From Methylobacterium nonmethylotrophicum (GTDB taxonomy: Bacteria; Pseudomonadota; Alphaproteobacteria; Rhizobiales; Beijerinckiaceae): a stretch of 64,000 bases of DNA. Location of the stretch: the NCBI RefSeq assembly GCF_004745635.1, contig NZ_SRLB01000023.1, positions 35,520 through 99,519 on the forward strand, written 5' to 3'. Position numbers and translations under genes: made by a program. Below, piece by piece: positions 40,095-48,837 of this stretch (the stretch's first letter is position 1; each line of letters opens with the position of its first letter). The notes under the pieces were generated by a model. The model was given only the letters and a program-made list of their open reading frames with translations. It did no database searches and had not been told where the DNA came from.

Positions 40095-40198
40095 GCGGGC
40101 TTTTCAATGAACGCCCCAGGGAAATGGGGCCCGGACCCTGGCAGGTCTGGGCCTCGACGAATTCATACGATGTCGTCTTGGTCCGGCTGAGTAAAGAT

Positions 40199-40263
40199 AG
40201 AGCGCATCTCCCCTCTCCCGTGTGAGAGAGGGGCCGGGCGATCGAAGATCGCACGTGAGGGTG
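40199..40263 (+). repeat. Long intergenic repeat, copy 1
   Basis: The 65-bp unit contains a hairpin CCCCTCTCCC-GTGT-GAGAGAGGGG and a second dyad GCGATCGAAGATCGC, ending GAGGGTG. It is inverted relative to copy 2 at 40335-40398. Confidence 0.85.
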
Positions 40264-40334
40264 ACACGCTTCAATATGAAGCACTGGGCGTCGTGCTGGC
40301 AGCGGGACCGTCGGAGCTAGACTCAGAACCGTAG

Positions 40335-40398
40335 CACCCTCGCGCGATCTTCGATCGCCCCTACCCCTCTCCCACACGGGAGAGGGGATCCCGCGCTT
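40335..40398 (-). repeat. Long intergenic repeat, copy 2 (inverted)
   Basis: Read on the minus strand, this 64-bp unit matches copy 1 closely, including the CCCCTCTCCC hairpin and the GCGATCGAAGATCGC dyad. The two copies can pair as one long cruciform of about 200 bp. They fill most of the 446-bp gap between gyrA and the DUF4142 gene; the remaining gap sequence shows nothing else clear. Confidence 0.85.
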
Positions 40399-40483
40399 CA
40401 CTGGTCTTGGAGCAGATCAGACGACATCCGTATCGCTCACCCGGCGCCGTAGGCTGCGGGGAGGCTGCTGGGCGCGCCGCACG

Positions 40484-40514
40484 AAAAGAGCGGCGGGCCC
40501 TTCGGCCCGCCGCT
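40484..40514 (-). terminator. Rho-independent terminator of the DUF4142 gene
   Basis: On the minus strand AGCGGCGGGCC pairs with GGCCCGCCGCT around a GAAG loop, followed by CTTTTCG. It lies 27 bp beyond the stop codon of the 40541-41251 gene. Confidence 0.85.
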
Positions 40515-40540
40515 TCATCACGTCAGCGCATCACTCGATC

Positions 40541-41251
40541 TCAGCGGGCGCCCGGCAGCCGCTGCGCCATGGCCAGGTGCTGCTGCATCACCGGCAGAGC
40601 CTGCTGGACGTAGGAACGCAGGGCCGGGTTCGGGCCGGTCTGGGCGTAGGCCTGGTAGTTGGCGACCGTCATGCTGTGGGCCTGAACCTGCATCCGCGCG
40701 TAGGTGCGGTCGAAGGCCGGGCCGGCCGGGGTGTCGGCGAGTTCGGCCAGCATCGCCTGCTGCTGCGGGCTGAGCGGCACGGCCTGGGTGGCCGCGGTGG
40801 TGGTCACGTCGCCGTCGAGGTCGACCGCGTTCGCGCCGACCTGGGCGCCGCGGGCCGCGCCGGTGCCGAGACCCTCGAGGCCGCCGACCGGGCCGCCCTG
40901 CAGGGTGCCGCCGACCACGCCCGCCGCCGCGCCGGTGGCCGCCCCGACCGCACCGCCCGCGATGGCGAAGGGCGCCTCGATCAGCCCGCCGATACCGGTG
41001 CCGCGGGCCACGGTCTCACGGCCGCCGAGCAAAGCCACGTTGGCGGCGCGGTGATCGCGGATCATCTCGCGGGCATAGTCGCGCACCCGCGGGTTGCGGG
41101 ACTTCTCGAGGGCGATCTGGCTCGACTTGACCTCGAAGGCATTCGACATCAGGGCCATCGAGCGGAATTCGTTGAAGTTGCCGATCTGCTGCGCGAAGGC
41201 GGGCGTCGCGAGAGCAACGGCGAGGCCGGTCAGGGCAACGAGGTTCTTCAT
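40541..41251 (-). CDS. Exported DUF4142 (ferritin-like) protein with glycine-rich insertion
   Basis: The 236-residue product has a signal peptide (ATPAFAQ, cleavage near 21). Two halves of a DUF4142 helical bundle are visible: NEFRSMALMSNAFEVKSSQI with ARE.MIRDHRAANVAL, then SPQQQAMLAELAD with QVQAHSMTVANYQAYAQ. Between them lies a Gly/Ala-rich segment of about 65 residues (IAGGAVGAATGAAAGVVGG) with GxxxG spacing that may enter or touch a membrane. DUF4142 proteins are usually about 140-170 residues without such an insertion. Function is unknown. Confidence 0.82.
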   Translation of the reverse strand: MKNLVALTGLAVALATPAFAQQIGNFNEFRSMALMSNAFEVKSSQIALEKSRNPRVRDYAREMIRDHRAANVALLGGRETVARGTGIGGLIEAPFAIAGGAVGAATGAAAGVVGGTLQGGPVGGLEGLGTGAARGAQVGANAVDLDGDVTTTAATQAVPLSPQQQAMLAELADTPAGPAFDRTYARMQVQAHSMTVANYQAYAQTGPNPALRSYVQQALPVMQQHLAMAQRLPGAR

Positions 41252-41436
41252 CGGTCTTCTCCTGGTAGTTTGTTATTGTCAGGAACGCCCCGGATCCTTT
41301 GAACATCGGGGCGTCCGCTCGGTCCGGTGTGGCAGGACGCTTTCGGGCTGGACAACGACGTTGCGCGAGCATTGTTCCCGCCGCTGCGTCATGCAGGCGG
41401 ACGGCCCGCTCTGGCGGTGGGCGGAGGGTCTCCGGT

Positions 41437-42576
41437 ATGACGGCCGGCCAGCGCCCCGGACGGTCCGGCGCGCCGCGATGCGATTCTCTGCCCGTGACGC
41501 GCCCTCCCTCCCTGCCGCTGATCCAGGCCCTGCGGGCACTGGCCGCCCTGATGGTCGCCGCCGGCCACGCGCAGTTCGAGGCAGCAAACCTCGCTGCCCG
41601 GGCGGGCCTGGCCTTCGCCCCGGCGACCTGGCTGCCCTGGCCGGCCGGGGTCGACGTGTTCTTCGTCATCTCCGGCTTCATCATCGTGCACGCGGCGGCG
41701 CCCCTGCACGGGCGCCCCGGTGCGCGGCGGGTCTTCCTCGCCCACCGGATCGCCCGGGTGGTGCCGCTCTACTGGCTCGCCACCTCGCTCTATCTCGCCC
41801 TCGCCTGGCTGCGGCCGGGCCTGCTCGGCGGCACGGCCGAGGGCCCGGCCACTCTCGCGGCCTCCTACCTGTTCTGGCCGACGGCACGGGGCGACGGGGC
41901 GGTGCAGCCGCTCTACTCGCTCGGCTGGACGCTGAACTACGAGATGGCGTTCTACGTCCTCTTCGCCCTGGCGCTGCCGTGGGACCGGCGCCGGGCGGCG
42001 GCCGGCGTGATCGCGCTCCTCGCCGGCCTCGCGCTGGCCGGGCGGCTCCTCCCGCCGCTGCCGGTGCCGCTCGCGTTCTGGAGCGATCCGATCGTGCTCG
42101 AATTCGCCTGCGGGGTCGCCCTCGGGCTGGCGCGGCAGGAGGGCCTTCGCCTCGCCGGACCGGTGCGCCTCGCCCTCGCCGTGGCGGGGCTCGTCCTGCT
42201 GTCGCTCGCCGGCGACGCGCCCACCCTCCCCCGCTGCCTGGCCTGGGGCGGGCCCGCCGCCCTCCTGGTCGCCGCCGCGGCGCTCGGGCCCGCGGGGACC
42301 GGCGGCGGCGCCTGGCGCCCTGCGGTCATGCTGGGAGACGCGTCCTACGCACTCTATCTGGTGCATCCTTTCGTCGTACGCGGCGTGCGGATGATCATCG
42401 AGGCGGGCGGCCTGGCGGGACGCGTCGGCCTGTGGCCCTTGACGGTCCTGATGCTCGCCCTCGCCTGCGCGGCGGCGCTCCTGGTGCACCGCAGCGTCGA
42501 GCGCCCTCTCACCCGCGCCGGGCGGGCCTTGCTCGATCCGCCCTCCGGCCCAGCGCCTGCGGTGCATAAGGTCTGA
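41437..42576 (+). CDS. Acyltransferase family 3 membrane protein (OafA/ExoZ-like)
   Basis: These polytopic inner-membrane enzymes O-acylate surface or periplasmic sugars. The conserved opening LIQALRALAALMVAAGHA, the active-site-region VDVFFVISGFII and the RIARVVPLYW motif are present, followed by about ten membrane helices. The frame is open upstream to 41299, but GGAGGG eight bases before ATG 41437 supports that start, giving 379 residues. It is divergent from the DUF4142 gene; the acceptor glycan is unknown. Confidence 0.88.
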   Translation: MTAGQRPGRSGAPRCDSLPVTRPPSLPLIQALRALAALMVAAGHAQFEAANLAARAGLAFAPATWLPWPAGVDVFFVISGFIIVHAAAPLHGRPGARRVFLAHRIARVVPLYWLATSLYLALAWLRPGLLGGTAEGPATLAASYLFWPTARGDGAVQPLYSLGWTLNYEMAFYVLFALALPWDRRRAAAGVIALLAGLALAGRLLPPLPVPLAFWSDPIVLEFACGVALGLARQEGLRLAGPVRLALAVAGLVLLSLAGDAPTLPRCLAWGGPAALLVAAAALGPAGTGGGAWRPAVMLGDASYALYLVHPFVVRGVRMIIEAGGLAGRVGLWPLTVLMLALACAAALLVHRSVERPLTRAGRALLDPPSGPAPAVHKV

Positions 42577-42699
42577 CAGACCGGGACCGCCCGGGATCCG
42601 GGCCGCCCGAACCCGTTGACACTCCCTCGGCGCCATGCTGTTTCGCCATGCGATAAGCGCATGAGCGCGATAGAGGAAACGCAGGGGTGACGCGCCAAC

Positions 42700-43506
42700 A
42701 TGGCTCAACCGACCACCCACGCTGAAGGCAGCGCTCGGGCAAGCGCCGCGGGCCAGGACATCGTCCTGTCCACGGAGGGGCTGACCAAGGAGTTCAAGGG
42801 TTTTCGCGCCGTGAACGGCGTGACGCTCGAGGTGACGCGCGGCACCATCCACGCGCTGATCGGCCCGAACGGCGCCGGCAAGACCACCTGCTTCAACCTG
42901 CTGACGAAGTTCCTGACGCCGTCGGCGGGCTCGATCCGCTACAACGGCCGCGACATCACCGGCATGAAGCCGGCGGACGTCGCCCGGCTCGGCCTGGTGC
43001 GCTCGTTCCAGATCTCGGCGGTCTTCCCGCACCTGACCGTCAAGGAGAACGTCCGCATCGCCCTGCAGCGGCGCAAGCGCGGCGATTCCTTCGACTTCTG
43101 GCGCTCCGAGACGGTGTTGCGCGCCCTCAACCAGGAGGCGCTCGCCCTCGTGGAGGCGGTGGGCCTGTCGGACTTCGCCGACATTCCGGCGGTGGAGCTG
43201 TCCTACGGCCGCAAGCGGGCGCTCGAGATCGCCACCACGCTCGCCCTCGAGCCCGAGATGCTGCTCCTCGACGAGCCGATGGCCGGCATGGGCCACGAGG
43301 ACGTCGACCGCACCGCGGCGCTCATCCGCCGCGTCTCGGCCAACCGCACCATCCTGATGGTCGAGCACAACCTGTCGGTCGTCGCCTCGCTCTCCGACCG
43401 CATCACCGTGCTGGCGCGCGGCCAGGTGCTGGCGGAGGGCGACTACGCCACCGTGTCGAAGGATCCCCGCGTGGTCGAGGCCTACATTGGAGCCGGTCAT
43501 GGCTGA
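42700..43506 (+). CDS. Branched-chain-type ABC importer ATPase (LivG type)
   Basis: This 268-residue cytoplasmic ATPase powers uptake through the LivH/LivM-type permeases encoded downstream. Walker A is GPNGAGKTT, the ABC signature is LSYGRKRALEIA, Walker B is MLLLDEPMAGMG and the switch histidine is in MVEHNL. DEPMAGM rather than DEPAAGLN recalls the UrtD-like branch, but a urea role is not proven. It is the first gene of the operon; its end overlaps the next ATPase start by eight bases. Confidence 0.93.
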   Translation: MAQPTTHAEGSARASAAGQDIVLSTEGLTKEFKGFRAVNGVTLEVTRGTIHALIGPNGAGKTTCFNLLTKFLTPSAGSIRYNGRDITGMKPADVARLGLVRSFQISAVFPHLTVKENVRIALQRRKRGDSFDFWRSETVLRALNQEALALVEAVGLSDFADIPAVELSYGRKRALEIATTLALEPEMLLLDEPMAGMGHEDVDRTAALIRRVSANRTILMVEHNLSVVASLSDRITVLARGQVLAEGDYATVSKDPRVVEAYIGAGHG

Positions 43507-44245
43507 GGCGGTGATGACGAAGCCGGTCGCAGCGGCGGCGGGCGCCGCCCCGCTGCTGGCGGTGCAGGGCCTCGAAGGCTGGTACGGCGAGAGCCACGTG
43601 CTGCACGGCATCAGCTTCGACGTGAAGCCCGGCGAGGTGGTGACGCTGCTCGGCCGCAACGGCGCCGGCAAGACCACGACCCTGCGGGCGATCATCGGGA
43701 TCCTGGGCAAGCGAAAAGGGTCGATCCGCTACGACGGCACCGAGACCATCGCGATGGCCTCGCGCAACATCGCCAAGCTCGGCCTCGGCTACGTGCCGGA
43801 GGAGCGCGGGATCTTCTCGAGCCTGTCGGTCTACGAGAACCTGATGCTGCCGCCGCGGGTGAAGCCCGGCGGCCTGTCGGTGGACCAGATCTACACGCTG
43901 TTCCCGAACCTCAAGGAGCGCTCGGGCAGCCAGGGCACCAAGCTCTCGGGCGGCGAGCAGCAGATGCTCGCCATCGGCCGCATCCTGCGCACCGGCGCCA
44001 AGCTGATCCTGCTCGACGAGCCGACCGAGGGCCTCGCCCCGGTCATCGTGCAGCAGATCGGCCGGACGCTCGCCCGCCTGAAGACCGAGGGCTACACGAT
44101 CGTGCTGGTCGAGCAGAACTTCCGCTTCGCCCAGACCGTGGCCGACCGGCACTTCGTGGTCGAGCAGGGCCGGGTGATCGACATGATCCCGAATTCCGAG
44201 CTCGACGCCAACATCGACAAGCTGCACACCTATCTCGGCGTGTGA
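43499..44245 (+). CDS. Branched-chain-type ABC importer ATPase (LivF type)
   Basis: The second nucleotide-binding subunit, 248 residues from ATG 43499, has Walker A GRNGAGKTT, signature KLSGGEQQMLAIGR, Walker B LILLDEPTEGLAP and the family-typical GYVPEERGIF. It pairs with the LivG-type subunit. Its stop codon overlaps the next start as TGATG (44243-44247), so translation is coupled to the binding-protein gene. Confidence 0.94.
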   Translation: MAEAVMTKPVAAAAGAAPLLAVQGLEGWYGESHVLHGISFDVKPGEVVTLLGRNGAGKTTTLRAIIGILGKRKGSIRYDGTETIAMASRNIAKLGLGYVPEERGIFSSLSVYENLMLPPRVKPGGLSVDQIYTLFPNLKERSGSQGTKLSGGEQQMLAIGRILRTGAKLILLDEPTEGLAPVIVQQIGRTLARLKTEGYTIVLVEQNFRFAQTVADRHFVVEQGRVIDMIPNSELDANIDKLHTYLGV

Positions 44246-45486
44246 TGCGGGCGCGGGTCCTCCTCACGGCCCTGCTGGCGGGCCTCGCAACCAGCGTGGC
44301 CGCCTCGGCCGAGACGCTGGTGAAGATCGGCGTGCTGAACGACCGCTCGGGCGTCTACGCCGACATCTCCGGCGAGGGCTCGGTGGTGGCGGCCCGCATG
44401 GCCGTGGAGGATTTCCGCCCGAAGGCCCACGACCTCGCGGTCGAGATCGTGTCCGGCGACCATCAGAACAAGCCCGCCGTCGGCGCGGCGCTCGCCCGGA
44501 CCTGGTACGACCGGGAGGGCGTCGACGCGATCTTCGACGTGCCGACCTCCTCGGTGGCGCTCGCGGTGCACCAGGTGACCCGCGAGAGGAACAAGGTGTT
44601 CGTCGATTCCGGCGCCGGCACCGCGGACCTCACCGGCCCGCAATGCTCGCCCAACACCGTGCACTGGACTTTCGACACCGTGGCGCTGGCCAACGGCACC
44701 GGCGGCGCCATGGTCAAGCGCGGCGGCGACACCTGGTTCTTCGTCACCGCCGACTACGCCTTCGGCGAGGCGGTGCAGCGCGACACCACGGCGCTGATCC
44801 TGCGCCAGGGCGGCAAGGTGGTCGGGGCCGTCAAGACCCCGTTCCCGGCCTCGGACTTCGCGCCCTCCCTGCGGCAGGCGCAAGGGTCCGGGGCCAAGGT
44901 GATCGGGCTCGCCAATGCCGGCGGCGACACGATCGGCGCGGTGCGCGAGGCGGCGCGGCTCAAGGTGACGGAAGGCGGCCAGGCGCTCGCGGGCCTGCTG
45001 ATCTTCTCCTCCGACATCCACGCCCTGACCCCGAAGGTGGCGCAGGGGCTGGTGCTCACCGAGCCGTTCTACTGGGACCTCAACGACGCCACGCGCAGCT
45101 TCTCCGACCGCTTCGCCCGGCAGTTCGGCGGCCGCAAGCCCACCGCCGCCCAGGCCGGTGTCTATGCGGGGGTGCTCCACTACCTGAAGGCCGTCGCCGC
45201 CCTGCGGATGACCTCCGACGGGGCGAGGGTCGTGGCGACGATGAAGGAGATCCCGACCGACGATCCGCTGTTCGGCAAGGGCACGATCCGGCCGGACGGC
45301 CGCAAGATCCACGACATGTACCTGTTCGAGGTCAAGAAGCCGGCCGAGTCGAAGGGCGAGTGGGACCTCTACCGGGTGCTCGCGACGATCCCCGGGACGG
45401 AGGCGTTCCGGCCCCTCGACCAGGGCGGCTGCCCGCTCGTCGCCAAGCCCGAGAAGGCGGCGCAGGCCGCGGGAGCGAGGCCCTGA
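44245..45486 (+). CDS. Periplasmic substrate-binding protein 1 of the ABC importer
   Basis: This type I periplasmic binding protein of the Leu/Ile/Val family delivers ligand to the permease. The 413-residue precursor has a signal peptide ending near VAASAE; the mature protein starts with TLVKIGVLNDRSGVYADISG. It is closely similar to the next gene product along its entire length, with two DNA blocks that are identical, so it arose by tandem duplication. A C-terminal extension (EKAAQAAGARP) is unique to this copy. The ligand is unknown. Confidence 0.92.
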   Translation: MRARVLLTALLAGLATSVAASAETLVKIGVLNDRSGVYADISGEGSVVAARMAVEDFRPKAHDLAVEIVSGDHQNKPAVGAALARTWYDREGVDAIFDVPTSSVALAVHQVTRERNKVFVDSGAGTADLTGPQCSPNTVHWTFDTVALANGTGGAMVKRGGDTWFFVTADYAFGEAVQRDTTALILRQGGKVVGAVKTPFPASDFAPSLRQAQGSGAKVIGLANAGGDTIGAVREAARLKVTEGGQALAGLLIFSSDIHALTPKVAQGLVLTEPFYWDLNDATRSFSDRFARQFGGRKPTAAQAGVYAGVLHYLKAVAALRMTSDGARVVATMKEIPTDDPLFGKGTIRPDGRKIHDMYLFEVKKPAESKGEWDLYRVLATIPGTEAFRPLDQGGCPLVAKPEKAAQAAGARP

Positions 45487-45588
45487 GCGACACCGGAAGA
45501 AGCGGGCGCGGCGCTCGACCGCCAAGGCCCGCCGGACCTGACCAGACCGTCGCCGCGTGCGGGCGGCGCCAAACGGGAGGATGATACA

Positions 45589-46794
45589 ATGCTGAAACGG
45601 CTGTTGCTCGCGAGCGCGCTCTGCGCCGCCGCCGCGACCCAGGCGCTCGCGCAGACGCCGGTGAAGATCGGCGTGCTCAACGACCGCTCGGGCGTCTACG
45701 CCGATATCTCGGGCGAGGGCTCGGTCGCCGCCGCCCGCATGGCGGTCGAGGACTTCAAGGCCGCCGAGAAGGGCCTGAAGGTCGAGATCGTCGCCGCCGA
45801 CCACCAGAACAAGCCCGATGTCGGCGCCTCGATCGCCCGGCAATGGTACGACCGCGACGGCGTCGACGCGATCTTCGACGTGCCGACCTCGTCGGTGGCG
45901 CTCGCCATCAACCAGGTCACCCGCGAGAAGAACAAGGCCTTCATCAACTCGGGCGCCGGCACCGCCGACCTCACCGGGCCGCAATGCTCGCCCAACACGG
46001 TGCACTGGACCTACGACACCGTGGCCCTCGGCAACGGAACCGGCGGCGCGATGGTCAAGCGCGGCGGCTCGACGTGGTTCTTCCTCACCGCCGACTACGC
46101 CTTCGGCCAGGCGCTGCAGCGCGACACCACCGAGGTGGTGGTCAGGAACGGCGGCAAGGTGATCGGCGCGGTCAAGACCCCGTTCCCGACCGCCGACTTC
46201 TCGTCGTTCCTGCTCCAGGCGCAGGGCTCGGGCGCCAAGGTGATCGGGCTCGCCAATGCCGGCGGCGACACCATCAACGCCATCAAGCAGGCGGCGGAGT
46301 TCGGCATCACCGAGGGCGGCCAGGCCATCGCCGGCCTGCTGATCTTCTCCTCCGACATCCACGCCCTGACCCCGAAGGTGGCGCAGGGGCTGGTGCTCAC
46401 CGAGCCGTTCTACTGGGACCTCAACGACGCCACGCGCTCGTTCTCCGACCGCTTCGCCAAGCAGGCCGGCGGCAAGAAGCCGACCGCCGTGCAGGCCGGC
46501 GTCTATGCGGGCGTGATCCACTACCTCAAGGCGGTCGAGGCACTGAAGTCGGCCTCCGACGGCGGCAAGGTCGTGGCGAAGATGAAGGACCTGCCGACGG
46601 ACGATCCGCTGTTCGGCAAGGGCACGATCCGGCCGGACGGCCGCAAGATCCACGACATGTACCTGTTCGAGGTCAAGAAGCCGGCCGAGTCGAAGGGCCC
46701 GTGGGACCTCTACAAGACGCTGGCGACCATTCCCGGCGCGGACGCCTTCCGCCCGCTCAACCAGGGCAACTGCCCGCTGGTGAACAAGAGCTGA
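45589..46794 (+). CDS. Periplasmic substrate-binding protein 2 of the ABC importer
   Basis: This 401-residue paralogue has signal peptide AAATQALAQ and the same fold and motifs as the preceding protein (GVDAIFDVPTSSVALA, ADLTGPQCSPNTVHW). It has its own strong ribosome-binding site (GGGAGG) after a 102-bp gap, unlike copy 1, which is translationally coupled. That suggests this is the more highly made binding protein. Substitutions cluster in surface helices rather than in the NTVHW/DYAFG blocks, so both may bind the same ligand class. Confidence 0.93.
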   Translation: MLKRLLLASALCAAAATQALAQTPVKIGVLNDRSGVYADISGEGSVAAARMAVEDFKAAEKGLKVEIVAADHQNKPDVGASIARQWYDRDGVDAIFDVPTSSVALAINQVTREKNKAFINSGAGTADLTGPQCSPNTVHWTYDTVALGNGTGGAMVKRGGSTWFFLTADYAFGQALQRDTTEVVVRNGGKVIGAVKTPFPTADFSSFLLQAQGSGAKVIGLANAGGDTINAIKQAAEFGITEGGQAIAGLLIFSSDIHALTPKVAQGLVLTEPFYWDLNDATRSFSDRFAKQAGGKKPTAVQAGVYAGVIHYLKAVEALKSASDGGKVVAKMKDLPTDDPLFGKGTIRPDGRKIHDMYLFEVKKPAESKGPWDLYKTLATIPGADAFRPLNQGNCPLVNKS

Positions 46795-46802
46795 CACCAT
46801 CC

Positions 46803-46828
46803 CCGGCGGCGCCCCACGGTGCCGCCGG
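46803..46828 (+). promoter_or_regulatory. Intra-operon hairpin between binding protein and permease genes
   Basis: CCGGCGGC pairs with GCCGCCGG over a ten-base loop, eight bases after the second binding-protein gene. In transporter operons such hairpins protect the upstream mRNA and lower expression of the permease part; this role is inferred. Confidence 0.55.
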
Positions 46829-46874
46829 CCTCCCCTGAAACCCGGCCCGGCCCCCACGCGAGTCGCCAGACCCC

Positions 46875-47762
46875 ATGCCCACGATCTTCGGCGTCCCCAT
46901 GCAGGCGCTCTTCGGCCAGCTCCTGCTCGGCCTCATCAACGGCTCGTTCTACGCCATCCTGTCGCTCGGGCTGGCGATCATCTTCGGGCTGTTGAACATC
47001 ATCAACTTCACCCACGGCGCCCAGTACATGATGGGCGCCTTCGTCGCCTGGATGATGCTGAACTACGCCGGCCTCGGCTACTGGTGGGCGCTGCTCCTCG
47101 CGCCGATCGTGGTCGGGATCTTCGGGGTGATCCTCGAGCGGCTGCTGATCTCGCGGCTCTACAAGCTCGACCATCTCTACGGCCTGCTCCTGACCTTCGG
47201 CCTGGCGCTGATCATCCAGGGCCTGTTCCGCAACGAGTACGGCGTGTCGGGCCTGCCCTACGCGATCCCCTCCGAGCTGTCGGGCGGCCAGCGCCTGCCC
47301 TTCATGTTCCTGCCGAACTACCGCGGCTGGGTCGTGGTCGCCTCGCTCGTCGTCTGCATCGCCACCTGGCTCGTCATCGAGAAGACGAAGCTCGGCGCCT
47401 ACCTGCGGGCCGCCACCGAGAACCCGACCTTGGTCCAGGCCTTCGGCGTCAACGTGCCCCTGCTGCTCACCCTCACCTACGGCTTCGGCGTCGCGCTCGC
47501 CGCCTTCGCGGGCGTGCTCGCGGCGCCGGTCTATTCGGTGAACCCGAACATGGGCGCCGACATCATCATCGTGGTGTTCGCGGTCGTGGTGATCGGCGGC
47601 ATGGGCTCGATCCTCGGCTCGATCGTCACCGGCTTCACCCTCGGGCTGATCGAGGGCCTGACCAAGGTGTTCTACCCGGAAGCCTCCTCGACCGTGATCT
47701 TCGTCATCATGGTGCTGGTGCTGCTGGTGAAGCCCGCCGGCCTGTTCGGCCGCACCGCCTGA
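46875..47762 (+). CDS. Branched-chain-type ABC permease (LivH type)
   Basis: The 295-residue inner-membrane subunit has about eight helices with the LivH signature GLINGSFYAILSLGLAIIFG and NFTHGAQYMMGAF near the N-terminus, and the ATPase-contact region GAYLRAATENPTLVQAFGVN. It forms the transmembrane pathway with the LivM-type protein, whose gene begins 27 bp later. Confidence 0.95.
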   Translation: MPTIFGVPMQALFGQLLLGLINGSFYAILSLGLAIIFGLLNIINFTHGAQYMMGAFVAWMMLNYAGLGYWWALLLAPIVVGIFGVILERLLISRLYKLDHLYGLLLTFGLALIIQGLFRNEYGVSGLPYAIPSELSGGQRLPFMFLPNYRGWVVVASLVVCIATWLVIEKTKLGAYLRAATENPTLVQAFGVNVPLLLTLTYGFGVALAAFAGVLAAPVYSVNPNMGADIIIVVFAVVVIGGMGSILGSIVTGFTLGLIEGLTKVFYPEASSTVIFVIMVLVLLVKPAGLFGRTA

Positions 47763-47789
47763 CCGCCCCGCCCTGAAGGACCGCCCAAG

Positions 47790-48785
47790 ATGGCCCATTC
47801 CGCTGCCGCGGCGTCCGAGGACGCCACCCCGATCGCCACCACCCTGCCCGAGGGCAAGGACGCCAAGGTTTTTCACCGCCTGGTCTTCGTCATCATCGCG
47901 GTCCTGCTCGCGGTGCTGCCCTTCATCCTCTACCCCGTCTTCCTGATGAAGGTGTTGTGCTTCGCGCTGTTCGCGCTGGCCTTCAACCTGCTGCTCGGTT
48001 ACGGCGGCCTGCTGTCGTTCGGCCACGCCGCCTATTTCGGCATGGCGAGCTACGTCTCGGCCTACGCCGCCAAGGTCTGGGGCCTGACCCCGGAACTGGC
48101 GATCATCGCCGGCACCCTGGTGGCGGCCCTGCTCGGCCTCGTCTTCGGCGCGCTCGCGATCCGGCGCCAGGGCATCTACTTCTCGATGATCACCCTGGCG
48201 CTCGCCCAGATGGTGTTCTTCTTCTCGCTGCAGGCGAAGTTCACCGGCGGCGAGGACGGCATCCAGGCGGTGCCGCGCGGCAACCTGTTCGGGGTCATCA
48301 GCCTCGCCGACGACCGGGTGCTCTACGCCCTCGTGGCGCTGATCTTCTTCGCCGGGCTGCTGCTGATCTACCGCATCATCCACTCGCCCTTCGGCCAGGT
48401 GCTGAAGGCGATCCGCGACAACGAGCCCCGGGCGATCTCGCTCGGCTACCGGGCCAACCAGTACAAGCTCGCGGTGTTCGTGCTCTCGACCACGCTCGCG
48501 GGCCTCGCCGGCGCCACCAAGGCCATCGTGTTCCAGCTCGCCTCGCTGACCGACGTGCACTGGTCGATGTCGGGCGAGGTGGTGCTGATGACCCTGGTCG
48601 GCGGCATGGGCACGGTGTTCGGCCCGATCCTCGGCTCCTTCGTGATCATCGCGATGGAGAACTACCTGGCGCAGTTCGGCGCCTGGGTGACGATCATCCA
48701 GGGCGTGGTGTTCGTGGTCTGCGTGCTGGTGTTCCGCGAGGGCATCCTGGGCCTCGTCGCCCGCACGCTGAAGCGGCCGCTCTGA
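47790..48785 (+). CDS. Branched-chain-type ABC permease (LivM type)
   Basis: The second membrane subunit, 331 residues, shows the LivM hallmark LLLGYGGLLSFGHAAYFGMA, the following SMITLALAQMVFFFSLQ and the coupling segment GQVLKAIRDNEPRAISLGY. An N-terminal cytoplasmic stretch of about 30 residues precedes the first helix. It is the last gene of the six-gene operon and is followed by a perfect hairpin. Confidence 0.95.
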   Translation: MAHSAAAASEDATPIATTLPEGKDAKVFHRLVFVIIAVLLAVLPFILYPVFLMKVLCFALFALAFNLLLGYGGLLSFGHAAYFGMASYVSAYAAKVWGLTPELAIIAGTLVAALLGLVFGALAIRRQGIYFSMITLALAQMVFFFSLQAKFTGGEDGIQAVPRGNLFGVISLADDRVLYALVALIFFAGLLLIYRIIHSPFGQVLKAIRDNEPRAISLGYRANQYKLAVFVLSTTLAGLAGATKAIVFQLASLTDVHWSMSGEVVLMTLVGGMGTVFGPILGSFVIIAMENYLAQFGAWVTIIQGVVFVVCVLVFREGILGLVARTLKRPL

Positions 48786-48811
48786 TCGTCGCCGGTTCGT
48801 TGCGGTGAGGC

Positions 48812-48837
48812 GCGCCGGCCCCGCGAGGGGCCGGCGC
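48812..48837 (+). terminator. Terminator-like hairpin ending the ABC operon
   Basis: A perfect 11-bp stem (GCGCCGGCCCC with GGGGCCGGCGC) closes a GCGA loop, as in the groEL and gltA terminators. No T-run follows, so strength is uncertain. Confidence 0.7.

Noticed and set aside
40199..40398. Inverted repeat pair as a CRISPR or attachment site
   Set aside because: There are only two inverted units, no spacer pattern, no integrase and no tRNA gene nearby.
42700..48785. Assignment of the ABC operon as a urea (urt) transporter
   Set aside because: The LivG-type ATPase has a UrtD-like DEPMAGM, but gene order (ATPases first, two binding proteins) and the binding-protein sequences do not show typical Urt features; substrate left open.
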